A DNA stretch of 64,000 bases from G963666945 sp963666945 (GTDB lineage Bacteria; Bacteroidota; Bacteroidia; Bacteroidales; Marinifilaceae). Where the stretch lies: assembly GCA_963666945.2 (NCBI GenBank), contig CAXXRT010000055.1, positions 62,001-126,000 on the forward strand, in the 5' to 3' direction. Each line of letters starts with the position of its first letter. The first letter of the stretch is position 1. This document shows, piece after piece, positions 19,185 through 29,386 of this stretch. The notes under the pieces were generated by a model, which saw only the letters and a list, made by a program, of their open reading frames with translations, did not search any database and had not been told where the DNA came from. The translations under genes were made by a program, and so were the position numbers.

Positions 19185-19757
19185 ATGCTTAAAGACTTAT
19201 TAATAAAAAACAGATCTTATCGTAGGTTTTATCAAAAGGAGAGGGTAAGTATTGATACGTTAAGGGAATTAGTGGGAGTTACAAGATACTGTGCTTCCGG
19301 CAGAAATGCTCAATCTTTAAAATACGTAATTGTAAATTCAGAGTCCAGATGTGAAGAGATTTTTAGGACTCTTGCCTGGGCTGGTTATCTGACGGATTGG
19401 CAGGGTCCGGAAGAGGGGGAGAAGCCTGCGGCCTATATAATTCAATTAAATGACAAAGATATTTCGACTAATTATTTTTGTGATGATGGGATTTCTGCTC
19501 AATCCATATTGCTTTGTGCTGTTGAGCAAGGTCTGGGTGGCTGTATTTTAAGGGCTTTTAATCGTGCAAGGATTAAAGAAATAATTGATATGCCCGAAAA
19601 TATGGATATTATTCAGGTTATTGCCCTTGGAAAGCCTAAGGAAGAAGTTATTATTGAAGATATAGAGAATGGTGACTTTAAATATTGGAGAGATGAAAAT
19701 CAGGTTCATCATGTACCTAAAAGGACTTTAAAGGAGATATTGATTTCTGAAAAGTAG
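19185..19757 (+). CDS. Nitroreductase-family flavoprotein
   Basis: 190 residues. The N-terminal KNRSYRRFYQKERVSIDTLR carries the FMN-binding Arg pattern, RYCASGRNAQSLKYVIV follows near 33, and the second half has SAQSILLCAVEQGLGGCIL. These FMN enzymes reduce nitro, quinone or enone compounds with NAD(P)H; the natural substrate is unknown. It is divergent from the Yip1 gene and apparently monocistronic. Confidence 0.85.
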   Translation: MLKDLLIKNRSYRRFYQKERVSIDTLRELVGVTRYCASGRNAQSLKYVIVNSESRCEEIFRTLAWAGYLTDWQGPEEGEKPAAYIIQLNDKDISTNYFCDDGISAQSILLCAVEQGLGGCILRAFNRARIKEIIDMPENMDIIQVIALGKPKEEVIIEDIENGDFKYWRDENQVHHVPKRTLKEILISEK

Positions 19758-19760
19758 ATA

Positions 19761-19791
19761 TTTGCAGGGGCACATAAGGTGTTCCTGCAAA
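19761..19791. repeat. Hairpin after the nitroreductase gene
   Basis: TTTGCAGG and CCTGCAAA, extended inward by GGCAC/GTGTT with wobble pairs, form a 13-bp stem. No U-run follows directly, so termination is uncertain. Confidence 0.45.
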
Positions 19792-19920
19792 TAATAAAGA
19801 TATTATTTTTATATTTTAATTTGAGTGTTAAAATATTGTTATAATCAAATTATCTTATAAATTTCTAAAAAAAATCAATATATTTGTTGTGATTGAGAGT
19901 GATTAGTGAAAGGAAAGAAA

Positions 19921-21045
19921 ATGGACTACTTGTATATTATTAGCACCGCATTACTGATATTTTTTTCTGCTTCTTTATTTATGAAGAAAAATAAAACTTT
20001 ATCTGAAAAGATTTTTTCAGTTTGGTTAGTATTGCTGATATTAACGGAGTTAAGTTTTTTCCTTTATTCACTTGGATTATATGGTAAATTCTTCTTGTTA
20101 TTTGAGTTTTTATGTGGGACACATATATTGCATGGGCCGTTCTTGTTATTTTATATTATCAGTTTTATAAATAAAGATTTTAGGTTTAAGTACAAACATC
20201 TTTTGCACTTAATCCCCTTTGTGTTATTGAGTGGGGTTAAATATTCATTTAATAATGTGTTTCATATTATGAATTGTGCAGAAGATCAGGGCTGTTTCTG
20301 TTCTGAGAATCCTTATGCTAAGGCATTTGCAATATTTAAGGCCGCTGTTTTGGGTATATATATTATTTTAGCCTTTACCCATTTGCTCAGGTATAAAGAT
20401 AGGGTAGGCTTGTCTAATAAGGATTTTGATTTTGTTCGATTGAATTGGGTTAAAAATATTCTTTTTGGGGTAGTTATGCTCTATGGAATTACTACTATAT
20501 ATAAAATAATCCAGATTTTTGGGATAGTGGTTTTTGCTAATGAGATGATGTTTGTGAATATCCTTGTCTCTGTTTTTATTCTTATATTTCTATATATAGG
20601 AAATACCTATGCATACTTGTTTTCAATGCCTTTTTCAAAAAATAAGATTGAATTAGATGATCCCAAAGAAAAGTATAAATCTGGGTTGAATGATAATATC
20701 GTTGAAGAAAAGTACAGGGAGTTGATTGAGTTTATGGAGGAAAAACACCCATATCTGGATAATCAAATAAATTTGGCTAAATTATCTGAGATTACCAATA
20801 TTTCAGCCCAACATATATCTCAGGTTATTAATAGTAAAACTAATGGTAATTTCAATGATTTTATAAATTCATATAGGGTTAAGTATTTGCTAAAAAAACT
20901 TTATAACAAGGAAAATAAAAATTACACATTATTGTCTCTGGCCTTTGAATGTGGGTTTAATTCAAAGACAACTTTCAATAGGGTATTTAAAGAAAATACC
21001 GGCAAAACTCCATCGGAATATATAAAAAGTATTCAGAATAATTAG
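19921..21045 (+). CDS. Membrane-bound AraC-family transcriptional regulator
   Basis: About 374 residues. The N-terminal 230 residues hold roughly seven hydrophobic segments. The C-terminal 110 residues are an AraC double helix-turn-helix (LSEITNISAQHISQVINSK and LAFECGFNSKTTFNRVFKE, then GKTPSEYIKS). I start it at the ATG at 19921, preceded by AGGAAAG; an in-frame GTG at 19906 is possible. Such proteins may sense a signal in the membrane and act on nearby promoters. It is the likely regulator of the FeS-SusCD-peptidase genes immediately downstream on the same strand. Confidence 0.85.
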   Translation: MDYLYIISTALLIFFSASLFMKKNKTLSEKIFSVWLVLLILTELSFFLYSLGLYGKFFLLFEFLCGTHILHGPFLLFYIISFINKDFRFKYKHLLHLIPFVLLSGVKYSFNNVFHIMNCAEDQGCFCSENPYAKAFAIFKAAVLGIYIILAFTHLLRYKDRVGLSNKDFDFVRLNWVKNILFGVVMLYGITTIYKIIQIFGIVVFANEMMFVNILVSVFILIFLYIGNTYAYLFSMPFSKNKIELDDPKEKYKSGLNDNIVEEKYRELIEFMEEKHPYLDNQINLAKLSEITNISAQHISQVINSKTNGNFNDFINSYRVKYLLKKLYNKENKNYTLLSLAFECGFNSKTTFNRVFKENTGKTPSEYIKSIQNN

Positions 21046-21238
21046 TCTTATTAGTTGTTTTGTAATAGTTTCTTAATTTTCATTAATTGTCTTATATTTA
21101 ATGCATTAGGGGTCTCATATTGTATTTTGATACTTATTTTTTGTGTTTCATTTTATGATTTGGGACGATATATATAAATTATTGTCATTATTTCGAATTG
21201 TGATTTTTTACAAATATTAACATTAGCAATTTTAAGAA

Positions 21239-23146
21239 ATGATGAAGATTAAGAATCTGTATAAACGATTACCTCAGTGGAGTGTGTTGGGGGTGATTTT
21301 GTTTCTGGTAATCCGAAAATTATTCGACAAAAATTTTGAAGTAGATTTTGAGGCTTACTGTCCATTTGGAGGATTCCAGGCATTTGTCAGTTATATTAAG
21401 ACAGGTAGTCTTGCGTGCTCTATGAGTTCAACCCAAATATTTATGGGGATAGTATTACTTATAGGTGTTATTTTCTTTGGTAAATTATTCTGTTCCTATT
21501 TGTGTCCTTTGGGAACAATAAGTGAAAATTTGGGTAGATTAGGGGATAAATTGGGAATGAGAATAAAGCTTGATGGTTTTTTTGATAAGATTCTTAGATC
21601 ATTAAAATATGTTCTTTTATTTGTAACAGTCCATATGACCACTTCAAGTAATGAATTGTTTTGTAAACATTATGATCCTTTTTTTGCAGGAGTTTCGTTT
21701 TTTGGTGATGATGTAATTGTTTGGGCAGCTATTTCAAGTATCATACTGCTGGTTGTTGGAGCTGTTTTTATTAAAATGTTTTGGTGTAAATATTTGTGTC
21801 CTCTTAACGCTCTTTTTAATGTATTTAAATACTCAATTATACTTATTGTCATGACGTTAATATATTTATCAACAATTTTTCTTAATTTAGACATACCATT
21901 TTATTGGTTCTTAGGCTCGTTATGTATTATTGGATATATAGCAGAGTTAAGTAATAGAAGAATGAAGTATTTGCCGGTGTTGAAGATAACGAGGGATAAA
22001 GATAAGTGCATAAATTGTGGACTGTGTTCAAAAAAATGTCCACAAGGAATTGATGTGGCGAATTTAAAGGTTGTAAATAATTCAGATTGTAATCTTTGTG
22101 GTGAATGTATTGCCTCCTGTCCTGTTGAGAATACCCTTAATATAAATAGAAAAAATAACATCAGATGGATGCCGATATCAATAACCGTATTGTTGGTGGT
22201 CATTGGATTGATAATCGGAGAACAGGTAAAAATCCCAACCGTTACGGAGATATGGGGAGATGAGGTGGCTTTGGAACAGGCCGGTATATATACACGTGAT
22301 AATATTCGCAATATTGAATGTTTTGGAAGTTCCAAATCATTTATCAGTCAGATGCGAAAGGTAGATGGCGTTTTAGGTGTTGCAACCTACGTAAAAACGC
22401 ATACTGCGAAAATTTGGTACGATAAATCAAAACTTAATTCAGAAAAGATAGGGGAGGCGATATTTACCCCCGTTAGTGTGTTTGTTGATGAACCTGATTC
22501 CGATGATGAAAGGATAGGGATAGTCAAGGTTGCACTTAATAATTTCTTTGATTCTTATGATGCTTTATTTTTGGAAAAACTTCTGGCTAAATATGGTGGT
22601 GTTTATAGTTTTGAGTCTATGTTTGGTGAGCCGGTGGAACTTAATATTTTTTGTAACGAAAATACTGACATTAAGGAATTGAAGAATTGCATAGAAACAC
22701 GGAGTTTGAAATTTTCTTCCGGCGGCATTGATTATAATGAGAAACTGAATTTCAAGGTTAAATCAATAGAAAAAACAGATACCGTTTTATCAGGTCTTTC
22801 TATTAAGAAAAAGATGTTTCCTTCTTTTAAAAGAGCTTTTAATAATAGAAGCAAATATAAGAATGATGAATATACATTTCTTGAGGTTAAAATGATTGAC
22901 TATCCAAGAAATAAACAAATGATGCCATACCTTATAAACTATATAGGTAAAGAGAACAAAGGTATTATTGGAGTAGTTTCTATCTATCAGGAATATCCTT
23001 TAACACGATTTTATTACGTAAAAGACATGACTAACGAAGAAGAGGTGTGGAAGCTTATTTCTAAAAAGATATTAAATATTACATATAATAACGGGCAGAA
23101 AGAAAGGATGAAAAATCCATTCGTCTTTAAGAAAATTAACGAGTAA
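21239..23146 (+). CDS. Membrane 4Fe-4S (NapH/CcoG-like) protein with HMA-like tail
   Basis: 635 residues in three parts. Residues 1-240 are membrane helices with the NapH/CcoG-type pattern: CPFGGFQAF near 41, FCSYLCPLGTISE near 83 and FWCKYLCPLNALF near 181. Residues 250-305 form a two-cluster ferredoxin (CINCGLCSKKCPQG and CNLCGECIASCPVEN). After another helix near 310-330, residues 355-410 resemble a heavy-metal-associated fold (NIECFGSSKSFISQMRKVDGV) with only one of the two usual Cys; about 220 more residues are unrecognised. It could move electrons across the membrane to reduce a metal or cofactor. SusC starts 19 bases later. Confidence 0.75.
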   Translation: MMKIKNLYKRLPQWSVLGVILFLVIRKLFDKNFEVDFEAYCPFGGFQAFVSYIKTGSLACSMSSTQIFMGIVLLIGVIFFGKLFCSYLCPLGTISENLGRLGDKLGMRIKLDGFFDKILRSLKYVLLFVTVHMTTSSNELFCKHYDPFFAGVSFFGDDVIVWAAISSIILLVVGAVFIKMFWCKYLCPLNALFNVFKYSIILIVMTLIYLSTIFLNLDIPFYWFLGSLCIIGYIAELSNRRMKYLPVLKITRDKDKCINCGLCSKKCPQGIDVANLKVVNNSDCNLCGECIASCPVENTLNINRKNNIRWMPISITVLLVVIGLIIGEQVKIPTVTEIWGDEVALEQAGIYTRDNIRNIECFGSSKSFISQMRKVDGVLGVATYVKTHTAKIWYDKSKLNSEKIGEAIFTPVSVFVDEPDSDDERIGIVKVALNNFFDSYDALFLEKLLAKYGGVYSFESMFGEPVELNIFCNENTDIKELKNCIETRSLKFSSGGIDYNEKLNFKVKSIEKTDTVLSGLSIKKKMFPSFKRAFNNRSKYKNDEYTFLEVKMIDYPRNKQMMPYLINYIGKENKGIIGVVSIYQEYPLTRFYYVKDMTNEEEVWKLISKKILNITYNNGQKERMKNPFVFKKINE

Positions 23147-23165
23147 AAATTTTAACTAACTTTTC

Positions 23166-26100
23166 ATGAAAAAAAATCTATTAGCTGTAATAGTCTTACT
23201 TATTACAACTACTGTGAGTATGGCGCAGATTACTATAAAGGGAGTAGTAAAAAGTGCCAAAGACAAGGAGCCTTTACCCGGTGTATCTGTGGTAATAAAG
23301 GGGACAACTATCGGGGCCAGTACCGATATTAACGGACATTATTCAATAAAAGTAGATAGTAAGGATGATGTTTTGGTTTTTTCATTTATTGGTCTTAAAA
23401 CTAAGTTCGAAAAAGTTGGGGAAAGAACAATTATTAATGTTTTGCTGAATGAAGATGTTCATATGCTTAAAGAAACAGTGGTTTTAGGTTATGGTAGTAC
23501 AAAATCCAAGGAAGCTGTTGTTGGAAGTGTGGAACAGGTCAAGGCAGAAGATCTGAAAATTAATAAATCTTCAGAGAGTTTCGATAAAATGCTGGAAGGT
23601 ATGGTTGCCGGAGTTTATGTTGAAAGTTCATCGGGAGAGCCGGGTTCTGCTCCAAAAATACGAATAAGGGGACAGGGATCGTTGGATCAGGTTTTTGGTT
23701 CTGATATGGTTGCTTCCAGTGAACCTTTATATATTCTTGATGGAGTTCCATTGTATGACTCTTCCGAGCCTAATGCAGTGAACATTGCGGGATCAGGATC
23801 CTTGTCAGAGACAAGACTTAATCCACTTGCATTGATTGATCCCGATGATATTGAGACTATAACCGTACTGAAGGATGCTTCGGCAGCAGCTATCTACGGG
23901 GCTAATGCCTCTAATGGAGTAATACTTATAACAACCAAAAGGGGTGAAAGAGGAAAAACAAAGGTGTCTTTTAATCAGACATATTCAATTTCCAATGCAA
24001 TTGATCCCATTCAGTATCTGAATTCCAAAGAATATGTAGATATAACTAAAGAAACCTTGTTAAACAGCGGTTACTCTCAGGAAGCGGCAGAGCAGGCAGC
24101 GGGAACTGCTGATGTATACACCGATTGGATGGATCTGGTTTTAAGGACAGGAAGTGACTATAAAGCAAATATTTCTATATCAGGAGGAACACGTAAAACT
24201 AGTTTCAGATTTTCCGGTGGGTATAATAAGCTTGATGCTATATCGGAAGGAAATGATATGGAGAGAATATCAACAAGGATGAATCTGGTATCTAAGTTAA
24301 CAGATAAGCTGGAAATGACCTATATAATGGGTTTTTCTACTGTAAAAAAGAATAATTTTAATGTATTTGGGAGTTTTGCTTTTTTACCAAATTTGTCACC
24401 ATACAATGAAGACGGAAGTTTTAATTTTTCTGCTCCTTTCGATAAACAGATGAACCCCTTGGCAGGACTTGCTCAGAATGAGAACTGGAGTAAAACTGAA
24501 TATTTTAATAGTAGTATGCAGTTAAAATACAGGGTGACTTCAGAACTTAATTTATCTTCAACCTTTGGAGTTGATTATACTTTTGGAAGGTCATTTTTGT
24601 TTAATTCAAAGCAAAACGGGTCAGGGAATGTTAGAAATGGCTATATAAGAGACGTAAGGAGAAAGAACAGAAAATGGATTAATTTTACACAGCTGGATTA
24701 TTCAAAGACTATTAATGATATCCATAAGTTATCCGGATTAGTTGGTTTTCAGATTGACGATACAAAGGCATCTAATCTTGCCGGATCAGAATCTAATTTA
24801 CCTTTCGAAAAAATAAGACAGCTTGGTATGGCTGATAAAGCAGATAGTGATATTAAAAATTCTGAGCTATCAACAGGAGCTATTTCTTATTACGCAAGAT
24901 TATCATACAGTCTTGATAATAAATACAATTTTTCCGCAAACTTCAGAAGAGATGCCTCTTCTGTATTTGGGGGTGATTCGCAGAAGGAAAATTTTGCATC
25001 ATTTGGGGCTTCATGGCTCTTGCACAAAGAGTCCTTCTTAAGTTCTTTAGATTATCTTGATTTATTGAAATTAAAAGTTTCTTACGGAAAGACAGGGAAC
25101 AGTCGTATAGGTTCGTATGCCGCAAGAGGTTTGTATAAATACTCTACAAGTGATAGTTATAACGGGTATATAGGGGCTAATCCTAGTGCAGCACCTAACA
25201 GTCATTTATCATGGGAAAAAAACAATAAACTGAATGTTGGTATTGACGTAGGTTTCTTTAACAGGGTTAGCCTTGGAGTAGAATTTTATCAGAATTCAAT
25301 CAAAGATGCTATAATGAGTATTCAGGTTCCTTATGAGTCTGGTTTTGAAAGTATCTCTGCCAATGTTGCAGATATGAGAAACAGGGGATTTGAGTTGTCG
25401 GTAAAAGCAAAGAATCTTACAGAAAGTGAACTAAAATGGAATACTAGTTTTAATATTTCGTTCAATAAAAATAAGGTACTTAGGTTGGCAAATCGTATGG
25501 ATAAGGTTTCAGAGTCGACATTCAGTTCTACCGGTATTGTTGAAGGAAGAGAATTGGGTCTGATTATAGGAGCAAGGGTTGCCGGAGTGGATCCTGATAC
25601 TGGAGAGCAGTTATGGTATTTGTCAGATGGAACTATTACTACCGACAGTAAAAAGGCAAATGAGCCTGAAAACAGAGTGGTGATAGGCAATCGCAACCCA
25701 GATTTTCAGGGAGGTGTAACCAACAATTTCTCTTATAAAAATTTCAGCTTCTCTTTCTTGATAAGTTATGACTGGGGTGCAGATATTATGTTGCCATACT
25801 CTTCGTCTTACACTATGTCAGACGGACGTCAGGTTCTTATACAAAACCAAAGTGTAAATATCCTTGACAGATGGCAGAAGCCCGGAGATATAACTGATAT
25901 ACCTAAATTGTCGTTGACAGCATACCCGGGTAAGACAACGACAAGATTTATGTATGATAAATCCAATATAAGTTTTAAGAGCCTTGCTTTGACTTACAAT
26001 TTACCAAAGCATATAGCTAAGAAACTTAAACTTGAAGGGATATCTCTTTCTTCCAATATTTCGAATATCTGGACATGGTATAAGGATGATGCTGAAAAAG

Positions 26101-26180
26101 GGCGCAATGGTATTGCTGAATACAGATATACTTTCCCTCAGGCAAGATCATTTTCATTCAGTCTTGATGTTAAATTTTAG
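23166..26180 (+). CDS. SusC/RagA-type TonB-dependent outer-membrane receptor
   Basis: 1004 residues. A signal peptide (LLAVIVLLITTTVSMAQ) is followed by a carboxypeptidase-regulatory-like domain at about 24-100 (GVVKSAKDKEPLPGVSVV). A TonB-type segment ETVVLGYGSTKSKEAVVG, a plug with SSGEPGSAPKIRIRGQGS and LKDASAAAIYGANASNGVI, and a beta-barrel ending in an aromatic FSFSLDVKF follow. It imports a nutrient across the outer membrane together with the SusD partner 12 bases downstream. The context of proteases and no glycoside hydrolases points to peptides or protein-bound metal rather than glycans. Confidence 0.95.
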   Translation: MKKNLLAVIVLLITTTVSMAQITIKGVVKSAKDKEPLPGVSVVIKGTTIGASTDINGHYSIKVDSKDDVLVFSFIGLKTKFEKVGERTIINVLLNEDVHMLKETVVLGYGSTKSKEAVVGSVEQVKAEDLKINKSSESFDKMLEGMVAGVYVESSSGEPGSAPKIRIRGQGSLDQVFGSDMVASSEPLYILDGVPLYDSSEPNAVNIAGSGSLSETRLNPLALIDPDDIETITVLKDASAAAIYGANASNGVILITTKRGERGKTKVSFNQTYSISNAIDPIQYLNSKEYVDITKETLLNSGYSQEAAEQAAGTADVYTDWMDLVLRTGSDYKANISISGGTRKTSFRFSGGYNKLDAISEGNDMERISTRMNLVSKLTDKLEMTYIMGFSTVKKNNFNVFGSFAFLPNLSPYNEDGSFNFSAPFDKQMNPLAGLAQNENWSKTEYFNSSMQLKYRVTSELNLSSTFGVDYTFGRSFLFNSKQNGSGNVRNGYIRDVRRKNRKWINFTQLDYSKTINDIHKLSGLVGFQIDDTKASNLAGSESNLPFEKIRQLGMADKADSDIKNSELSTGAISYYARLSYSLDNKYNFSANFRRDASSVFGGDSQKENFASFGASWLLHKESFLSSLDYLDLLKLKVSYGKTGNSRIGSYAARGLYKYSTSDSYNGYIGANPSAAPNSHLSWEKNNKLNVGIDVGFFNRVSLGVEFYQNSIKDAIMSIQVPYESGFESISANVADMRNRGFELSVKAKNLTESELKWNTSFNISFNKNKVLRLANRMDKVSESTFSSTGIVEGRELGLIIGARVAGVDPDTGEQLWYLSDGTITTDSKKANEPENRVVIGNRNPDFQGGVTNNFSYKNFSFSFLISYDWGADIMLPYSSSYTMSDGRQVLIQNQSVNILDRWQKPGDITDIPKLSLTAYPGKTTTRFMYDKSNISFKSLALTYNLPKHIAKKLKLEGISLSSNISNIWTWYKDDAEKGRNGIAEYRYTFPQARSFSFSLDVKF

Positions 26181-26192
26181 TAATTATTTGTT

Positions 26193-27656
26193 ATGAAAAA
26201 ATTATTATACATATTACCGATATTATTGATTTCATTTTATTCCTGTGATGATTTTCTGGACAGGGATGCCGAAAATGAGATTTCCAATGAAGAGCTTTTT
26301 AGCACTGTTGAAGGAGCAGGTTTTGCTTTGTCAGGAGTGTATGCCTCACTGACATCCCCTGATTACTACGGACAAAATATGCTTGTTGTTCCCGAGTTTA
26401 AATCTGGAAATATTAAATTTTCCAAAGGGGTCAGTTCTGCTAATATAAATAAGTTTTCTGCAACGTATAATTTTACGCATATTGCAGAAGAAGACAATAA
26501 TGATGATACTTCACAGAATTTTTATAAGCAATTGTATGAAACACTAAACAGTGTAAATAATATTATAAACTATCTTCCTGCTGTAGAGACTACCAATCAG
26601 TCTTTGAAAAATCAGATAATGGGGGAAGCCATGGTTATAAGAGCTTTAATTCATTTTGATTTGTCGAGGCTATATGCTCAGCCATATCTGTATTCTGTAA
26701 ACGGAGACCATATGGGAGTTGTTACTCTTACAGAAACGCCCGATGTTTTTGACCAGCCATCAAGATCTAAATTGTATCAGACGTACGATCAGATTGAACA
26801 GGATCTGCTTGATGCAATTCCTCTTTTGACAATGCAAAGACCCGGAAATATTGCCAAAGCAAATATTAATTCAAACACGGCACAGGCATTGTTGGCAAGG
26901 GTATATCTTTATAAAAAAGACTGGAATAATGCCATAAAATATTCTTCAGAAGTAATTAAGAATTATACTCTTGTTCCTAACGGAGAACTTGTTGAATCGT
27001 GGTTGAGTAGTATCCCTTCTCAGGAAGATATATGGGTGCTTAATATGTCAAACCGTACATCCAGATACATTTCAGAGATTTATGGAGTTGTAACCGATGA
27101 TGATGAGGAAGAACATACAGCGACAGTTACAAAAGATTTGTATGAACTGTATTCTGAAGGAGATAAAAGACTTGAATTATTTAAGCTTGCTAATTATACA
27201 GGGGGTACCGTGTACAGCGATACAGTAAGTATTAAATTTTCAAGTAATAACCAGAGGGAGAGATTTATTCCTGTTGTCAGGTTGTCTGAGATGTATCTTA
27301 CAAGGGCAGAGGCTTCAGCTGAAAACAAGGATTATATTCAGGCCAGGGCAGATCTTGAAATGATTATGAAAAGAGCTAATCCATCAGTTGGTTCCGTATC
27401 TCTTTCAGGCCAGGCACTTATAGACGAAATAATGAAAGAAAGGAGAAGGGAATTGTGCCTTGAAGGTCATACTTATTTTGACTTTATTAGAAAAGGTAAA
27501 GGCATTGTTCGCAAAGATTTCAATGGAACCGATAATAAAAATATTGAATTCCCTAATAATAATCTAATACTTCCTATTCCTTATCATGAAGTAGAATATA
27601 ATGATAATATGGAACAGAATGAAGGATATGAAAGTTCACAGGACCCTGCAGTATAG
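26193..27656 (+). CDS. SusD/RagB-type surface lipoprotein
   Basis: 487 residues with a lipoprotein signal (LLISFYSCDDFLDRD; lipidated Cys about residue 18). The SusD TPR-like fold shows in EAMVIRALIHFDLSRLYAQP near 150, AQALLARVYLYKKDWNNAI near 230 and EIMKERRRELCLEGHTYFDF near 418. It caps the SusC barrel and binds the substrate at the cell surface. It is co-transcribed with SusC. Confidence 0.94.
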   Translation: MKKLLYILPILLISFYSCDDFLDRDAENEISNEELFSTVEGAGFALSGVYASLTSPDYYGQNMLVVPEFKSGNIKFSKGVSSANINKFSATYNFTHIAEEDNNDDTSQNFYKQLYETLNSVNNIINYLPAVETTNQSLKNQIMGEAMVIRALIHFDLSRLYAQPYLYSVNGDHMGVVTLTETPDVFDQPSRSKLYQTYDQIEQDLLDAIPLLTMQRPGNIAKANINSNTAQALLARVYLYKKDWNNAIKYSSEVIKNYTLVPNGELVESWLSSIPSQEDIWVLNMSNRTSRYISEIYGVVTDDDEEEHTATVTKDLYELYSEGDKRLELFKLANYTGGTVYSDTVSIKFSSNNQRERFIPVVRLSEMYLTRAEASAENKDYIQARADLEMIMKRANPSVGSVSLSGQALIDEIMKERRRELCLEGHTYFDFIRKGKGIVRKDFNGTDNKNIEFPNNNLILPIPYHEVEYNDNMEQNEGYESSQDPAV

Positions 27657-27747
27657 TATATCCGGAAAAATATAATTATACAGGGAACTGTGACTTTATA
27701 AATATGTAATGCAAAAATAAAATTTTACTAACTTCTAAACAATTATT

Positions 27748-29304
27748 ATGAAGATTTTAAATTTAACGATTAAATTGCTAGCCATAAGTTTGGCTGTAGT
27801 GTTCACATCTTGTAGTGATGATGAGGATCCAATACCTGTGGTTTCTTTTGGTAGTGCAACATATACACTTGCTGAGAATTCTACTACACCCTTGCAGGTT
27901 AAGGTAAAACTTGATATCCCCGCCACAGTTACATCATCTGTAAATTATAAGGTTACAGGAACTGCCGTTGAAGGAGAAGACTATGCTGAAATAACCGAAA
28001 AAAAGGTAACCTTTAGTCAGGGAGAATCAGAAGCAGTGATTTTTATTAATCCTATAAATGTTTCTTTAATTGAGGATGATAAAACAATAATCCTGACTTT
28101 GACAAGCGGAGAATTTTATACCCTTGATCAGTCTAAGACTACGACAACAATTACTTTGTTGGATAATAAGACTGCTGCATCGGATGCACCTCAGGTGGCT
28201 TTTACTACTGGCAGTGCTTTGACAAATGCATATATGCAGGATACAATCGAGATGAATGTTGGTATTTCTGAGGCTTTAGCATCAGATGTTAATATTCTTA
28301 TTAGTCTTGGAGGTGAAGCAGTAGAAGGAACTAATTATATTGTTGAGGGATTAACAGAAAACAAGGAATTATTGCTTAAGCAGGGAGAGTTAAGCGCAAA
28401 ATTCAATGTTATTATCAAAAATACGAATGAGTTAAATATTGATAAAAATATTGTAATTGGTTTTTCTGATCCTGTTATTACAGATTATGCAATCGCATCA
28501 ACAAATAACTCTGCAAATATTAATATTATCGATCCTGAAGTTCAGAATGTTTGGTTTTTGGACAGAACATCTTCTTCGGACAGAGAGGGTAACGAAGCCA
28601 TTGTTCTAGCCACAGAGGAAAACGGAGACAGGGCCTATGCAGCTGACAGTTCCGCTTTACCATCTGTTGTTTATGAAGGTGTATATGCTCCTTATATTCA
28701 GCGTCAAAAGGAAGATGGGACATGGACATCGGCATCGCCATATGCAAATGTATACGCAGATGGTAGTAATTCAAACTTGTGGAAAGCCGATTGGACTTTT
28801 ACTGTTAATAATGTACCTGCTCCTGGCAAAACGTCATATCCATACTATAGTACCACTATATCTAATGTTTATGATATAAGGGATTTGTTTTCTTCCAGTG
28901 ATTATTTGGTTGGTTACAATTATTATGGATGTAAATCAGAAAAATATCTTCGATTTGTTGCAAGTGACAAGGCAGCTAAGACAGGAAAAGTTTTTGTACC
29001 TGAGCAGACAATTACATGCTACAAGGGCAAGGATGGTTATGAATGGAAAGGAAAGACACTAGTATCTGAGGAATATGGTGAGCAGTTTAATTATAAAATT
29101 GACTCCAACGAGACCCAGGGAGATATTACAAAGTCTTCAAATTCAGTTCCATTCGAGGTAACTATTTCAGGAGAAGGAACATTCGATGTGGATAGCAAGA
29201 TAATTTACGTGACTGTTAAATTTAGTTCGGAGGATACAAATCTTACGGCAAACGAAGTTAACTACAGGATATATCCACTTAGTGGAGACAAACCAGTAGA
29301 TTAG
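27748..29304 (+). CDS. Surface lipoprotein with Calx-beta domains
   Basis: 518 residues. The signal LAVVFTSCSDDEDPIPV marks a lipoprotein with Cys near 22 and acidic residues after it, as in surface-exported lipoproteins of this phylum. Two Calx-beta-like modules cover roughly 30-135 (YTLAENSTTPLQVKVKL, GTAVEGEDYAEI) and 145-255 (GGEAVEGTNYIVEG). The C-terminal half is not recognised. It follows SusD by 91 bases and probably acts as an accessory binding protein of the uptake complex. Confidence 0.75.
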   Translation: MKILNLTIKLLAISLAVVFTSCSDDEDPIPVVSFGSATYTLAENSTTPLQVKVKLDIPATVTSSVNYKVTGTAVEGEDYAEITEKKVTFSQGESEAVIFINPINVSLIEDDKTIILTLTSGEFYTLDQSKTTTTITLLDNKTAASDAPQVAFTTGSALTNAYMQDTIEMNVGISEALASDVNILISLGGEAVEGTNYIVEGLTENKELLLKQGELSAKFNVIIKNTNELNIDKNIVIGFSDPVITDYAIASTNNSANINIIDPEVQNVWFLDRTSSSDREGNEAIVLATEENGDRAYAADSSALPSVVYEGVYAPYIQRQKEDGTWTSASPYANVYADGSNSNLWKADWTFTVNNVPAPGKTSYPYYSTTISNVYDIRDLFSSSDYLVGYNYYGCKSEKYLRFVASDKAAKTGKVFVPEQTITCYKGKDGYEWKGKTLVSEEYGEQFNYKIDSNETQGDITKSSNSVPFEVTISGEGTFDVDSKIIYVTVKFSSEDTNLTANEVNYRIYPLSGDKPVD

Positions 29305-29333
29305 ATTTTCTATTATTTATCACTAAAGTTTTA

Positions 29334-29361
29334 ACCGGGGATAGTGTTATGTATCCCCGGT
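29334..29361 (+). repeat. Intercistronic hairpin
   Basis: ACCGGGGATA and TATCCCCGGT form a perfect 10-bp stem around an 8-base loop between the Calx-beta lipoprotein and metalloprotease genes. No U-run follows, so it may stabilise the 3' end of the susCD part of the mRNA or attenuate readthrough. Confidence 0.6.
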
Positions 29362-29386
29362 ATTCTATACTCAAAATAAAAATATA

